Shown: piece after piece, positions 1 through 11,274 of the stretch
Layout of the letters: each line of letters opens with the position of its first letter
Position numbering within the stretch: position 1 is the first letter of the stretch
The notes under the pieces: model-generated
What the model saw: the letters and a program-made list of their open reading frames with translations, nothing else
Databases searched by the model: none
What the model was told of the DNA's origin: nothing
Assembly: GCA_025403435.1 (NCBI GenBank)
Contig: CM046350.1
Span: 11,661,289 to 11,725,288, forward strand
Length of the DNA stretch: 64,000 bases
Reading direction: 5' to 3'
Origin: Artocarpus heterophyllus
Lineage: Eukaryota > Streptophyta > Magnoliopsida > Rosales > Moraceae
Translations under genes and position numbers: made by a program

Positions 1-1880
1 CCTAAAAGCCATATTTAATTTCAACCATTGTCTTATCATTGGCCTCCTATGATTCAAGTTAAACAGTGCTCAAACGACACAACTTTACTATCCTAATTAC
101 TGTCAAATGCAAAGAAAAAAAAACATAAAGCAACACACCACCCCCAAACTTGAACAATATATTGTCCTCAATGTAAAAAGAAAACAAAAATAAGAAAGGA
201 AAGAACACTCCCTAAACTGAAGGTTGTGGCAGCCTATTCCTCCACATCCTCATTCTCTTCATTATCTTCATTGAAAGCAGAGACTGTGGGAAAATTGTCC
301 AAGTTCATGTTCAGATGCATGGCCATGTGGTTCATCATCTGTGCCAGGTTGTCGATATGGTTTCAGTTTTTGAACTTTTTTTTTTAGCAAGCTGAGCACT
401 TTGATGTCCCCCGAAAACCTAGAATCACCACAGACAAGACTTACATCATGATTAAGTAGCAAGAAAGACTAAAATGAAAAGAAACAACTAATAAACTAAA
501 TAATATTATGAAAACTAAAATTGAAAATGATAGAGAGCTTGGGTTGCCTCCCAAGAAGCGCTTGCTTTATATTCATCAGCCTGACTCTAGAAGAAGCGCT
601 TGTCAAAGAGTGGCTTTCGCCCATAGTTAGTGTCAAGCGGCACCACATATGGGTCTTAGTTATAGATTCCCTCAAGCTTGGCAAGATTTAGAAGTGATTC
701 ACACGTTGCACCAACAACAACCGTCTTTAAATGATGTGCTTTTGATGGGAACTTCATTATTGGCTCGAGCTTGAACATGGTGAGATGTGATGATTGTGAT
801 GTCCATGGCAAACACGAATTAGTTGGTGATCTATGTGTCGGAACCATTGATGAGCTCAAATCAATAGTCTTATGTGCTTCTATATCCCCCAACGACCCCT
901 GTGGCTTCTCCTTATATAGGAATTCTTCTAATGACCCTTCTATTTGCTCTTCCCTTTCCTTTTGGCTATCCATTAGCATGCTTGTAATTTGGTCTTCATG
1001 AAAGTCAAAGTTTTGGATAGACTCCTATTGATTTAGCAAGTGTACATCGTTGTTGATTGAGCAAGATCCCAACTCAGTAAATGGTTGAGCTAAGACAACT
1101 TCAAAGGGTTCTTGTCCTTCATCTTGAGGTTTTATTTCCTCTAGAGGCTCAAATTCTTGAGGTTTCACATAATCGTCATCAAACAAAACCACATCCTTTA
1201 TCGTCTTATGGTTACCACAAGGATTTGATGTTATAATTTCCTCTTCTAGACGAGTCTCTAAAATTGTACTCTTTAAATGGATTTTTTTCATCAAGAGTTG
1301 GAAATTTCATGACTTCCTTCAAGAGTGGCCTTTAGACTGTCTAAAGCAACTTCCAAAGCTGTCTTCACTTCTTGATATTGGCTACAGGATTGTTCCATCA
1401 TGTTGGGGTGGATATTCCATGAAAGATTTTGGTGCATCTCCCACCAAGAATTATGCATTGAAGAATTCAAATGCCAATAATAATTAAAGGCTGTCATATC
1501 CTCTAATAAATAGTAAGCTTCCTCAACGGTTCTTGAAAAGAAAGATTGACCGTCAGAAACTGCACCTGTTTCCACCCAATCTCTAGCTTCAAAATGCAAT
1601 CCTTCAATAAATATTTGGAGAAAAGCCCACTTTGGCAAGTTATGATGTGGATACCACTCAAGCATATATTTAAATCGCTCCCAAGCCGCATAAAATGGTT
1701 TCATATATTGTTGGGCAAAACTTGTAAGGATATTCTGATGAAACATCATGAAGTTATGCGGAAAGCAAATGACTTAAAGAAAAAATTAGAACAAATAAAA
1801 ACAAAATAAAATGAATAAAAAAATGTTCAAAGTAATCTTAGAGCTAATTGGTATCAATATTAACTAAATTAAACAACAAT
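1..1880 (-). mobile_element. Internal region of a degenerate Ty3/gypsy LTR retrotransposon, cut by the window edge
   Basis: On the minus strand this segment follows a 5' LTR (1904-3030) and a tRNA-Asp-type primer binding site (1881-1897). It contains a broken gag (1291-1749) and further short open stretches (1025-1294 and 656-979) that are too decayed to assign. Around 541-600 is a stretch I recognise from similar plant gypsy elements. The element continues beyond position 1, so its pol and 3' LTR are not visible. Seen: order LTR-PBS-gag. Inferred: Athila/Tat-like lineage, from the tRNA-Asp primer and the type of gag. Confidence 0.75.
1291..1749 (-). pseudogene. Retrotransposon gag fragment (Ty3/gypsy)
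   Basis: The 152-residue reading frame matches the capsid-like Retrotrans_gag domain of plant Ty3/gypsy elements: an aromatic-rich start, the AWERFK segment, a PHHNLPKW turn, a GLH segment and a TVEEAYYLLEDM segment, in the usual order. Functional gag proteins of this kind are much longer and continue into a zinc knuckle; none is seen here, and the frame is closed by stops on both sides. It is a remnant of the element whose LTR lies at 1904-3030. Confidence 0.75.
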
Positions 1881-1897
1881 CCCCGGTAACGACGCCA
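1881..1897 (-). other. Primer binding site, tRNA-Asp type
   Basis: The plus strand reads CCCCGGTAACGACGCCA, which is the 3' end of plant tRNA-Asp(GTC) including CCA with two substitutions. The minus strand is therefore complementary to that tRNA, as expected of a primer binding site, and lies 6 bp inside the LTR end at 1904. Confidence 0.8.
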
Positions 1898-1903
1898 AAA
1901 ACT

Positions 1904-3030
1904 TGTTGTGGATTTTCTAACGCAAGTGCACGTATCGTTAACAAGTAATAAAGAGTAAGTAAAGTATCATTCCCACGAGGATTACGTTAATCTAGCTAAG
2001 TACCGAAATTGGTTAACCCTACAATTATTTGAACAATCAAATATAAAATAGAAAAATAATAAACAAAAAAATATAAATGAAAATCTAAATAATAAAAGAC
2101 TAGGGCATCCGATTTCACCTAAATTAATCATATTCAAATTATCTAATTTAATCAATTGATGCTTACTCCTATGCCGATAACGAATTTCTCATAGGTAGTC
2201 ATTAATCTTTCTCAAGCATTAATAATTTATCCTCGTTAGCAAATTTTCTACATTTATGTGGAAACTCTAAACTTACCAAGATTCATTAAGAACAATAAAT
2301 TCATAATGTTACACAAGTCTTATAGATATCTCTATCCTATGATGATCTCATGGCACTCAGTCATGGTCTAATTTAATTATCGCTTCCCAGCCTCAAATTA
2401 AATCACAAATCATGCAAAAGCTGCGTAAACTTTTACAAGCATTAAGATTAAATTAAATACTCAGTATAGATAATGAATAAACATGGAATTGAATTAAATT
2501 AAACAAAGTGAACATTTATAATTCGGCTACATCGTAGCTCTATAATAGAGAAAATTAGTTCTTAATGAAACTAAAAACAATCCGGCCAAAAAATCGAGCC
2601 TAGGCGCTATATTTGCCGTGGCTTTTTTTTCGAACTGGCGCCTAGGCGCCCTCTTTGTTGCGCCTAGGCTTCAAAGTAGCACCTAGGCGCTAGGATTGTA
2701 ACGCCTAGGCGCTACTGCTGGTCCGCCTAATGGCGCCTAGGCGCCCAAATTATGGCGCCTAAGCGCTATGCTCTCGGGTCTTTTTGCCTGAAAATTCATC
2801 TTCAAGAGTGCCTAGACGCCCAGAAGCAGGCGTCTAGGCTCCCTTTTGTCCCCAAGTCCACTTGTGCTTATTTTTAGTCCGTTTTGTCCCGCACTTTGCT
2901 ATCATGCACCTTTTTTCCTCAAAACCTACAAAAGAACATAGAACACTATCAAATTCTTATAAATTGCTCAAAACTAACAAATATATTAAGTGAAAATCAT
3001 CTAATTAATTAGCCTAAAACTAACTTATCA
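1904..3030 (-). repeat. 5' LTR of the Ty3/gypsy element (about 1.13 kb)
   Basis: The block starts TGTTGTGG at 1904, next to the primer binding site, and ends ACTTATCA at 3030, so it has canonical TG...CA ends. On the minus strand it begins TGATAAGTTAG. Its middle resembles the AT-rich LTRs of Athila-like plant elements, and it holds a cluster of short palindromes at 2597-2842. The outer end at 3030 is chosen from the TG/CA rule only, because the partner LTR is outside the window. Confidence 0.65.
2597..2842. repeat. Cluster of palindromic GCGCCTAGGCGC subrepeats in the LTR
   Basis: About eight variants of the self-complementary 12-mer GCGCCTAGGCGC occur at 20-40 bp spacing, for example near 2599, 2638, 2679, 2702, 2733, 2755, 2809 and 2829. 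Some copies carry single changes (CCTAAGCGC, CCTAGACGC). The GC content stands out sharply from the AT-rich LTR around it. Confidence 0.85.
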
Positions 3031-3059
3031 AATATATTACTTTGCTAGGGTTTTCCCAT

Positions 3060-4110
3060 TGCTTCATTGTGCACCGCCTCCCTCTCCTTTTTGGGCCTGA
3101 ATCCAGCACTGGCTCTAGGCTAGTTGCCTTGATTCCAGCCTGAGAGGAGCGGCAACTTTGTTGGTTGTGAAGCACATAGGACATGTTGGGAGTTTGATGG
3201 TTGGGTCATGCTTTAGTCTGTTAGAACAAGGAGTCGTGGTTGCTCTTGGGTGGCAGGGGCTAGGGTGATGGGCGACCAAGTGATGGGGTGGGATGTTGGG
3301 ATCCTATCTCTGGTGCAGTAGATGTGGCTGGATCTAGAACCTAGGTGGTGGTGGAGCCAAGGGGGTAGCACAGTTGTTTTTCGGAGACGATGGTAGGGGT
3401 GAAGGGAAGTTGAATAGGTGTGGTGGTGAAATTGGCTACTCTCTTTGTTAGGGTGGAAGAGATAGCTAGATTCGGCGGATGTGGTAGCCCCCCAACGATA
3501 GGGTAAGGGGAAGGTAGGCCCATTGGTGGCTTGCTGTGGAGTTGGGGATGGCCGGGGAAAGGGTAGTGGTTGGGGATTGGATCTCAACATTGGTGCGATG
3601 GGTCATGACTGGGGATTTCTAGCTTGCTCGACAAATTTGTAATGCCAGCTTTGACATTTCCTCTGTGTTTAGTTTTCTTTGTTCAATAATAATAGTGATG
3701 TTTCTGCGCATTTGTGATGTTATGTGTTTTGTTTTTGTTCAATCTATAGGTCTTAGTTTGTATTGCATACCCACTAATTAGTAGCGTTACGTGTCATGAC
3801 TGGCGGCTAGGTTTGTGCCTATGTCAGGTTGTTTGCACCCTCACTAGGATAGATTTTGGTCGATTGATGTTATCTACTGACTATAGTAGTGTCTTATAAC
3901 GAGCCGTTGAAGAGCTCTATTCTGAATGTCGAATAGGTCATTCCCCTCTTGGTCATGATGTTGGCTTTTGTCTTTGTGCTTCGCTCGATTTTACTGATGA
4001 ATCCAGTTATTTGTCTAAGATTATTTATGCTTATAGTGGGTGTTGTCATGTAAATTTTTTGTACAAATTTTAGTTGAATGAACTTTCATTTTCTAAAGAA
4101 AAAATAAGGA
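3060..4110 (+). mobile_element. LINE-3'-end-like retroelement fragment (family copy A)
   Basis: A G-rich first half (3120-3600) is followed by a T-rich stretch ending in TTTCATTTTCT and an A-rich tail at about 4095-4107. This layout is typical of 3' ends of plant non-LTR retrotransposons. No reverse transcriptase frame is present, and the long minus-strand open frame at 3213-3590 is a by-product of composition. The tail half resembles the minus-strand copy at 28838-29885 in a TTATCTACTG...TAG segment and a following GAGCC-TTG segment. No target duplication was found. Confidence 0.4.
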
Positions 4111-5226
4111 TTATTGACTATTTAATTTAAATAGTTTGTACTATCTTAGAGTAATTTAATTTAGAATGATCATATGTTCTAGATTGTCTCTTTAAAATTT
4201 GGCCAAAATTAGAGATTTTTAGCTATCTTCTAATGAATGTGAATTATAAAAGATAGAGGTTTGATTGTTGTTGATCATTTTATGTGGTTACGAAAAACAA
4301 GATCAAGTTGTAAGTTTGAGCTCTATCTTGAGAGACTAAATTGAGGGGAACTAAGGGAGTCTAATTTTAAGAATTAATAATTTTAAAATATTAGTCATAT
4401 ATATAAAGTCTATTGCTATGCAATACATATAGTTTGAAATATTTGTGCAGTGTGCATTTGCTAATCAGAGTTAGCATTCACGCGCTAGAAGAAAAAAAAA
4501 AACTATTGAACACGCTCTTATATCCCGTTATATGAATATTGTGGTTTGAAAAGATAGTTGGCGATGATTTCTTGTGCCTTAGCCAGGCAATATGCTAATA
4601 GAAATGAGAGGAAATCAAATGTTTAGATTTCTCTTGAGCCTCGATCAAGGCAAAATAGGGTAAAGGCCCTAGTATTTGTAGCATGGTGATCATGTTTACA
4701 AGTTTGGTTATGTGAATATACTAGCTTTACTAACGTGTTTGTTATTGTCAGTTTTAACCAAAACAAATTTTAATTGATAGAGTGTAAAGCTTTCACACAC
4801 TACAGTGGTTTTAATCAAAATTACTAATGCTTCTAAACACTCTATATGATTGCTAATTAATTTCTTGAATATTATATTCTTATTTATAAATACATGCATC
4901 TATTAATCTTTGTGATGCGAATATGAGGGCTAATTGTCTCTTTTTTGGATAGTTTTTTGTGTGTTGCATTGCATATTAGAATAAATGAAACTACTCACGT
5001 CATGAGGCTTGCCTGTCCACAGCCAAAGCAACAAAATTGATGTTAGTTTCAAATCCACAATTGCTATTGTACTGGGATCCCCTATTAGAATGTCGAACCA
5101 TTCAAATATCAAGATTACGAGAAATTAGTTAGTAGAGCTCTGAAATGAAATGAGAAAAGCTTCTAATTACCGTATGAGGAACAAATTCGACTCGCATATG
5201 TTCCTTTATTCATGTTTTCTTTTATG

Positions 5227-5580
5227 TGTTGAAAATTAAAGTGACTTTTAGAATTCATTTTCTATTTATTTTCTCCTGTCATTAATATATTCATCTTATG
5301 GTTAAGTTTTCTAGTTCGTGAATGTGCCTTGGTGCATTTATTCCTATTTAAGTTTTTTTTTTTTTTTGGTTCATGTATGTAGGTACCTATATAGTGGTCC
5401 AAGTTGGTTTTCTATTTTATATCATAGTTTGAGTGTTTTCTTAGGTTAAGAGTGATTTCCATCAATTTGCAGTTTTTTCATCTTGTTCTATATTAGTTTC
5501 TTATTTCCTTCTTTTTGGTTGTACATTTTTGGGCTAGTGCAAGCACTCTGCACTGTTTTTTCCTTGTTGTTTTGTTTCCA
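5227..5580 (+). repeat. Putative 5' LTR of a Ty1/copia element
   Basis: This stretch breaks the alignment of tandem units 1 and 2, starts TGTTGAAA, ends TTTCCA and is followed after 2 bp by a TGGTATAAGAG segment that resembles the initiator-tRNA-Met primer site of copia elements. A gag frame begins 65 bp further on. No second copy of the LTR is present in the window, so both ends are provisional. Confidence 0.4.
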
Positions 5581-5582
5581 TA

Positions 5583-5593
5583 TGGTATAAGAG
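5583..5593 (+). other. Primer binding site, initiator tRNA-Met type
   Basis: TGGTATAAGAG differs by one base from the copia consensus TGGTATCAGAG and sits between the putative LTR and the gag frame. Confidence 0.5.
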
Positions 5594-5644
5594 ATTCAAA
5601 GACAATGATTCTTTGGTAAAGGAAATCAAACAGTGACTCTCAAA

Positions 5645-7147
5645 ATGGATTTGGGAGGTCGTGTTATTGGTTTGGGTATTGAGTTACTTAATCAATCTAA
5701 TTACAAGATATGGAAAACTTGCATGGAGTCGTACCTAGTCGGTGAAGACTTGTGGGACATTGTTGGTGGGGAAAAAATTGAAGCTCCTTAGAACACAGAA
5801 GAAACTGTTGATGGTTTGAAGAAATGGAAGATGACGAATGTGAAAGTGGAGTTCGTGTTGAAAAGATCCATCTCTTAGACTTTTCGAGCACATAGAGATG
5901 CAAGAACGAGCCGGGCCGGCTTGGTCCGTTCTCCTTAGGCCCACGTGGGCCGTGGGCAGGGCCTGCCCAGCCCACGAATTTTGTGGGCCGGGCCAAGCCG
6001 ACTTATATTAAAATTACCGACCCGGCCGATATTAAAATTACATCGGCCCAGCCCACACCATGGGCCAATTTATGTGGGCCAAGCTGGGCCTTGAATGGAA
6101 TGGCCCATTTGAGCCTATCTACGAGTTAGGATGGGTAGGCCCATTTTAGCCTATCATAGGTGCAATTTTCAATTTTTTATTTTTGAATTTTTAAACAAGT
6201 TAACAAATATAAAAGTTTGAATAGTCAATGGAAATATGAAAAGGGATATTTTATTTATGATTGTCTCATTAAAAACCTTTTCAAGGAAAATCCAATAGAA
6301 CAAAACCTTAGTAAGGAAAAAAGAGTATAATCAGGATAATTATACATAAGATGTTTATAAAATTACTAAAAAATAAAAAATATTATAAATAAAATTAGGC
6401 CACAATAGGTCTTCAGTGGGCTGGCCCATTATAGGCCTATATGGGCCTTACATGGGCCGGCCTATGATGGGCCTAAACATGTCGGCCCTGCCTGGCCTAG
6501 CCCATGGGCCGATATATATTGGCCCACCCAGCCCACCAATATGTATGGGCCAAGACGGCTCAGCCCATCACTGTATCAGGACAAGCCCATGCCAGCCTAC
6601 GGGCTCTGGCCTATTGTTGCATCTCTACAAGCACATCATCAAATGCAAGTTGGCAAATGAAATTTGGGTTACCCTCAATAATCTCTTCAACAAAAAGGAT
6701 GTCAATCGATTACAAGCCTTAGAAAATGAATTGGCGAATACTGCTCAAGGTGATCTTTCCATTTCTAAATTCTTTTTGAAATTAAGAATTTATGTTCAGA
6801 TATTTCTATTTTAGTTCCTGATGAACCTATCTCTGAGGCTCGAATAAGACAAAATATTATTCGTGGTTTAAAGAAAGAATATAGTTCCTTTGTGAGGTTG
6901 GTTCAAGGTTGCGAACGACAACCCTCCTTAGAAGAGTTTGAAAATCTCCTCTCTTCACAGGAATCTTTAGCTTCGAAAATGGTTGGTGTTCCTAAGGTTG
7001 AAGGTGGAGGGACTGCCTTGTATGCTAACAAGAAGAATGATGCCAGAGGAAAACAAAAAGAAGAAGCTGTTAAGCAAAGGAATGCAGGGTTCTCGGATAA
7101 AAAGATGGTTAGATGCCACCGGTGTAACAATTATGGTGAAAAATTAA
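5645..7147 (+). pseudogene. Ty1/copia gag pseudogene split by a hAT insertion
   Basis: The first part (5645-5892) encodes a typical copia gag start: an N-terminal LNQSNYKIWK segment, then MESYL and LWDIVGG. It has in-frame stops (for example at about 5790 and 5876). The second part (6628-7147) continues the same domain with ANEIWVTLNNLF, a long coiled middle and the beginning of a CCHC zinc knuckle (RCHRCNNYG) that ends before the His. The 735 bp between are a hAT element with its target duplication. Several frameshifts make it non-functional, and no protease, integrase or RT follows. Confidence 0.8.
5893..6627. mobile_element. Non-autonomous hAT element nested in copia gag
   Basis: The 735-bp insert begins TAGAGATGCAA and ends TTGCATCTCTA, perfect 11-bp terminal inverted repeats of hAT type. 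The flanks CGAGCACA (5885-5892) and CAAGCACA (6628-6635) form an 8-bp target duplication with one mismatch, the hAT length. The ends are rich in GGCCC-type motifs (GGGCC/GGCCCA, 5910-6090 and 6410-6600), common in plant hAT MITEs. No transposase frame is present. Confidence 0.85.
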
Positions 7148-7499
7148 TGTAGGATTTTTGATGAGATCTGTGGTGGTAGCGGCCCGATCCTATAGCCCAC
7201 CACTGATCTAGCCGGGGGTGCGGGGGCGGAGGTACGGGCCTTTGTAGTTTTGAGCTATTTGGTTTATGTTTTTGGGACCATATGGTTTTGTTTATATCTA
7301 TATATATGATGTATTGCATTAGGGTTTTATTATTATCAAATTTAGCCTCCTTAAAAGCTTCAATCTTGTAATCTTCACGAGTTTAGTGATTTTCTTCTCC
7401 TTTGCCCGTGGCTTTTCTCTTCTTAGGTTTCCATGTAAATCTCTGTGTATTTTTTGTTCTTTGTTTCTATCATATTATTTGCGTAACAATAATCCTACA
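7148..7499 (+). repeat. LTR-like block with TGTAGGAT...ATCCTACA ends
   Basis: The 352-bp block has perfect 8-bp inverted ends in TG...CA context, a TATA-like run near 7298, and a T-rich 3' part like copia LTRs. It directly abuts the broken zinc knuckle of the gag and ends where tandem-unit sequence resumes (7500 matches about 9495). It does not resemble the putative 5' LTR at 5227-5580, and no 5-bp target duplication is visible (ATTAA against ATTTT). It may be a solo LTR of another element, or the 3' LTR of a rearranged copy. Confidence 0.5.
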
Positions 7500-8288
7500 A
7501 TTTTTCTGGTTTTGCCATACGATATTTTCACCTTTCGTTTTTCTTGCGTTTTAGCTTTTCTTAATTATATTATTAGAGGCTCTAAAAACCTCGAAACCCA
7601 CACATTAATCGACAATTAATCCAAGATAACACATAATCGGACCATGTAAAGAATTTACAAATTGTTTAACTAATTGATCATCTGGCTGGTATTTCTATTA
7701 AAAAAATAAAAATCATCTACTGCTGCATCGAAGAGGATTTGTTTGTGATTAATTGCTTGATTTCACTTTTGATCCTCATCAAGTAAAAAAAGTTTCAAGT
7801 TTTGAATCCCGTGAATTATAGGCAACAGAAAAGTTAACAAAAATTGAGTATCCACAGTATCACAACTCTAGACTAATGAAAATTAGTTAATCTGTTTTCG
7901 GCCAGTTTTATCCCAAAAAAATGAAGAAATTAGAAACCTATGGATTTGAGTACTTTCCATTGTAAAACATCACATAGGATTACAATCGCTTGCTAGCTGT
8001 GGTTAATTGCCATTTCCTTAACTCCTTTTTTCTGCATAATATATAACTTCACCAAATTATGAAACGTTTCTTTGACTTACTTCTTTAAGTTATAAGGTAA
8101 TATTTAACTTATGTTTTAAGTTATGTAAAGAGAAAAAAAGAAGTCATTAACTTACTGTCTCTACTTTTTTTGTTCCACCTTTACAACTAAGAAATAAATT
8201 TCAGTTAAAAAAATGAAAAATAAAGTTTCCCTGGAAATATCATAAAATAAAGCAGAAATACACAAATAATAATTACAACACGCTAGAA

Positions 8289-8327
<39 letters not shown>

Positions 8328-10551
8328 AACATTATTGTAGGTTTCAAAAGATGGTGCTGATTTCTTGTGCCTCAACCAGGGCAAGGCAAAATAGGGTCAA
8401 TAATTCTATGAGCATCAGCCGGCAACAGGACCATGTAGCTAGGCCTGTGTTAGTAGTAGCATGTGCACATGCATTCTTTGCAAGAGAGAAAGCGAGAGAG
8501 AGAGTATGGTGATTATGCTTACATTTTTGGTTATATGTAAATATACAGGCGTTGTTATATTATATATGATGTTAAACTATGATTACTGATTAGTTTCTTG
8601 ATTATACTTATTTATGATGACAGGTGTATATACAAGCGTTCTTATATTATATTTGATGTTAAACTATGATTATTGATTGGTTTCTTGATTATACTTATTT
8701 ATGATGACAGGTGTCTAATTTTTGTGATGCGAATATTAGGGCTAATTTTTTCTTTTTTGGACGGTTTTTTTTAGAATAGATAGAACTACTTACTTATGAG
8801 GTCTTGCCTATTTACAGCCAAAGCAACAAAATTTTGTGCCTGTTTCAAATCAAACGATTGCTATTACCCTGGAATCACCTAGTGGAATGCTGAAGCACAC
8901 AGATATCAAGATCACAAGAAATTAGTACGCATAGCTCTGAAATGAAAAGAGAAAACCGTGCGGAACGAATTCGGCTCATATATAGTTCCTTTGTTCTTTT
9001 TTTTTTTTTTTTTTTAATGTCCCTCTATCCCTCTAAGAAATAATAAAACAAAATATGGATTTAACTAGAGTACATTGTGAATATGAAGTGATCTGAAACT
9101 AACTTAATTATAATAAAGTGCACTCATTTATGTTGTTAGATGAAAAAGGAGGGGACAAGTTTTAAAATTCTTCCGATATATATATAACATATATATATAT
9201 ATATGTGTGTATCAAAATTTATAGGTGTTCAACACATTGGTCCAAATTAATTAAGAACAATGCAAAGCTATTATATACTACAATATTTGAGGTAAAAGTT
9301 TTTGTTCAAACTACTATGCTAAACACTCTAAGTTTACCCCACGGTTTTTAACATGCAGTATGTGCAGAGAATTTATAATCTTTGAAAACATTATGAAAAC
9401 ACTACAACCCTTATGCTAGATTATAATCTATGAGTTGGACCCAAAAATCTCAATTAAGAGGCCATTTTATGCTTGAATTCGAGTTATACTCCGACAAGTT
9501 CTCTGGTTCTGCTATGAGATAGATTTTCACCTTTGTTTTTTTTTTTTTGACTTATTTAAATTTCCATATTAAACTATTTGTGGGCCCCTTCAATACTCAA
9601 CATGTGAATGTGCGGAAGTGATTTATAACGAATAATATTCTTTCATTTTAGCTTTTCTTAATCGGATTATTAGATGCTCTCGAAACCTCAAAGCCCCGCA
9701 TTACTCAACAATTATTCCAGTATAGCACATAACCGGAGAATGTAAAGAATTGCAAATTGTTTAACTAATTATCTAGCTGATATATTTCTATTAAAATAAA
9801 AATCAAACTAATCTACTGGTGTTTCGAATAGGATCTGTTTGTGATTGCTTATTATTTTCACCTTAGATCATCATCAAGTAAAAATAGTTTCACGTTTGAA
9901 TTAATATCCCACGAAAGCTATTTTTAGGCAACAGAAAAATCACAAAAAATGAGCATCCGCAATACTATAGCCTAATGAAAATTAGTTAATCTGTTTTCCG
10001 CCTAATTTTATTTAAAAAGAAAAAGAAAAAGAAAAAGAAAAAGAAAAAGAAAAGAAACCCAACGATTTGAGTACTTAAAACTTCACACAGGAATACAACA
10101 ATATTGCATGCTGTGGTTAATTGCAATTTCCTTATCTCTCTTCAATCCTCTGCATAATTTCACCAAAGTATGGAACTTGTCTTCAATATTGTGCAAAGTC
10201 TTGTACGAACTAATGATCCAACATTGATCGATTAATAAAGAGTAAAAGAAATAAAAGAAAAAAAAAAACTAAGTATTGGCCACAAGTATTACTGAACAAG
10301 ATTGGAACTGTTTATCATAGTCAACTTTTCATGCCATTAATCTTGGCTAAAATAAAAAATTTGACGATATCCAATGTATATATGTAGCGCATTATAGCGG
10401 CCTACTTTTCATGCCATTGATCTTGGCTAAAAAAAACCTCATGAATATCCAACGTAATAAAAGAAAGAAGATGGGATATTCACCAAAAAAACAAAAAACA
10501 AAAATTATGGAAAGAAAGGAAACGAAACTTGAAAACTGAAAAGCATTGGGT

Positions 10552-11274
10552 TCAATTTAAAACTCGTCCAGGAAAGACCTCAATGGTGTCGTCTTGGCCA
10601 ACATTGTGCCAGCGAAACGACATGTCGTCGTCCATCACCTCCTGCTTGTGAATAAAGAAGTAACGTCCTCCAGGCGGCAATGGGAAGCCTTCCACCCGGC
10701 TCAGCCTCTCACACTCCTTCCTCAGCTCCACAACCTTCTCCGAAGCGCTCACCTCCACCGGAACCCTCTTGGTCCCACACTTGCTCTGCACAATCACCGT
10801 CAACACCGGCCTTTTGATCGCCGCCACGATCTCCGAGCCCGCAGCAATCTGTAACTCGTTGAAAGTGCGGTCATCTTGCAGTTCTTGGCCGTTGAGGCGA
10901 AGCACGAGTGGCCGGTTGGCAGCGGCGAGGGACCTTTCGATCCCGAGGATGGTTTGCTTGAGTTTGAGGACGGTGTCGTCCATGTCCATCTCGATGTTGA
11001 TGGGGTGGGGGATGGGGGTAGGGATTCTGATGCGGAGGAGTAAGGGCTTCTCGTCGGAGGCGATGATGAGCTTGAGGCGGGAGTTGTGGAGAAGGACGCA
11101 GCTGGCGATGTCACCGTCGTCGGGGAGGATGTGGGCGTTGAAGACTAGGGTTTGGTCGGCGACGGGAATGCCCTGGTATTTCTCGACCTTTTCTTTAATC
11201 TCCAAGACTGTGTCGAAGTAGCCCACTTCTATGGTGAAGGGTGGTCTCTTTTTGGGCATGAAGATCAAGTCCAT
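10552..11274 (-). CDS. Protein of three tandem ubiquitin-like domains, without a terminal Gly-Gly
   Basis: This single-exon gene encodes 240 residues with three ubiquitin-like folds: about 1-74, 76-155 and 157-237. Each shows the beta-grasp pattern of an early hydrophobic strand, a central helix (VLEIKEKVEKYQGIP in the first, VLKLKQTI in the second, VVELRKECERL in the third) and a closing hydrophobic strand. The first domain is nearest ubiquitin (GIP, LVFNAHILPDD). The protein ends FPGRVLN, so the di-glycine needed for conjugation is missing. A single-chain adaptor or binding role is likelier than polyubiquitin precursor, but that is inference. The start at 11274 is the first ATG, about 170 bp below a TATA box. 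It lies in a tandem array whose other copies have lost the gene. Exact function is unknown. Confidence 0.85.
   Translation of the reverse strand: MDLIFMPKKRPPFTIEVGYFDTVLEIKEKVEKYQGIPVADQTLVFNAHILPDDGDIASCVLLHNSRLKLIIASDEKPLLLRIRIPTPIPHPINIEMDMDDTVLKLKQTILGIERSLAAANRPLVLRLNGQELQDDRTFNELQIAAGSEIVAAIKRPVLTVIVQSKCGTKRVPVEVSASEKVVELRKECERLSRVEGFPLPPGGRYFFIHKQEVMDDDMSFRWHNVGQDDTIEVFPGRVLN

Larger units (their letters stand above)
4090..8285. repeat. Tandem unit 1 of the ubiquitin-like gene array (gene deleted)
   Basis: 4106-5210 aligns by eye with 12660-13650 and, from about 4480, with 8280-9000. 7500-8060 aligns with 9495-10150. 8080-8285 aligns with 12400-12640. The part matching the gene of unit 2 (about 10160-12400) is absent, so this unit carries a deletion spanning the gene. 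Between 5215 and 7499 it is interrupted by Ty1/copia-derived DNA with a nested hAT element. Confidence 0.75.

Noticed and set aside
2597..2842. CRISPR-like array of regular repeats
   Set aside because: The host is a plant, the repeats are 12-bp palindromes with short unequal spacers, and they lie inside an LTR.
3213..3590. 125-codon minus frame
   Set aside because: Low-complexity product of the G-rich plus strand of a LINE-like repeat.
7148..7499. 3' LTR of the copia element that starts at 5227
   Set aside because: It does not resemble the sequence before the primer site at 5583, so the pairing is not supported.
10769..11221. 150-codon plus-strand frame opposite the ubiquitin-like gene
   Set aside because: It is the antisense shadow of the GC-rich coding strand, with no domain; the minus frame is a clear ubiquitin-like protein.
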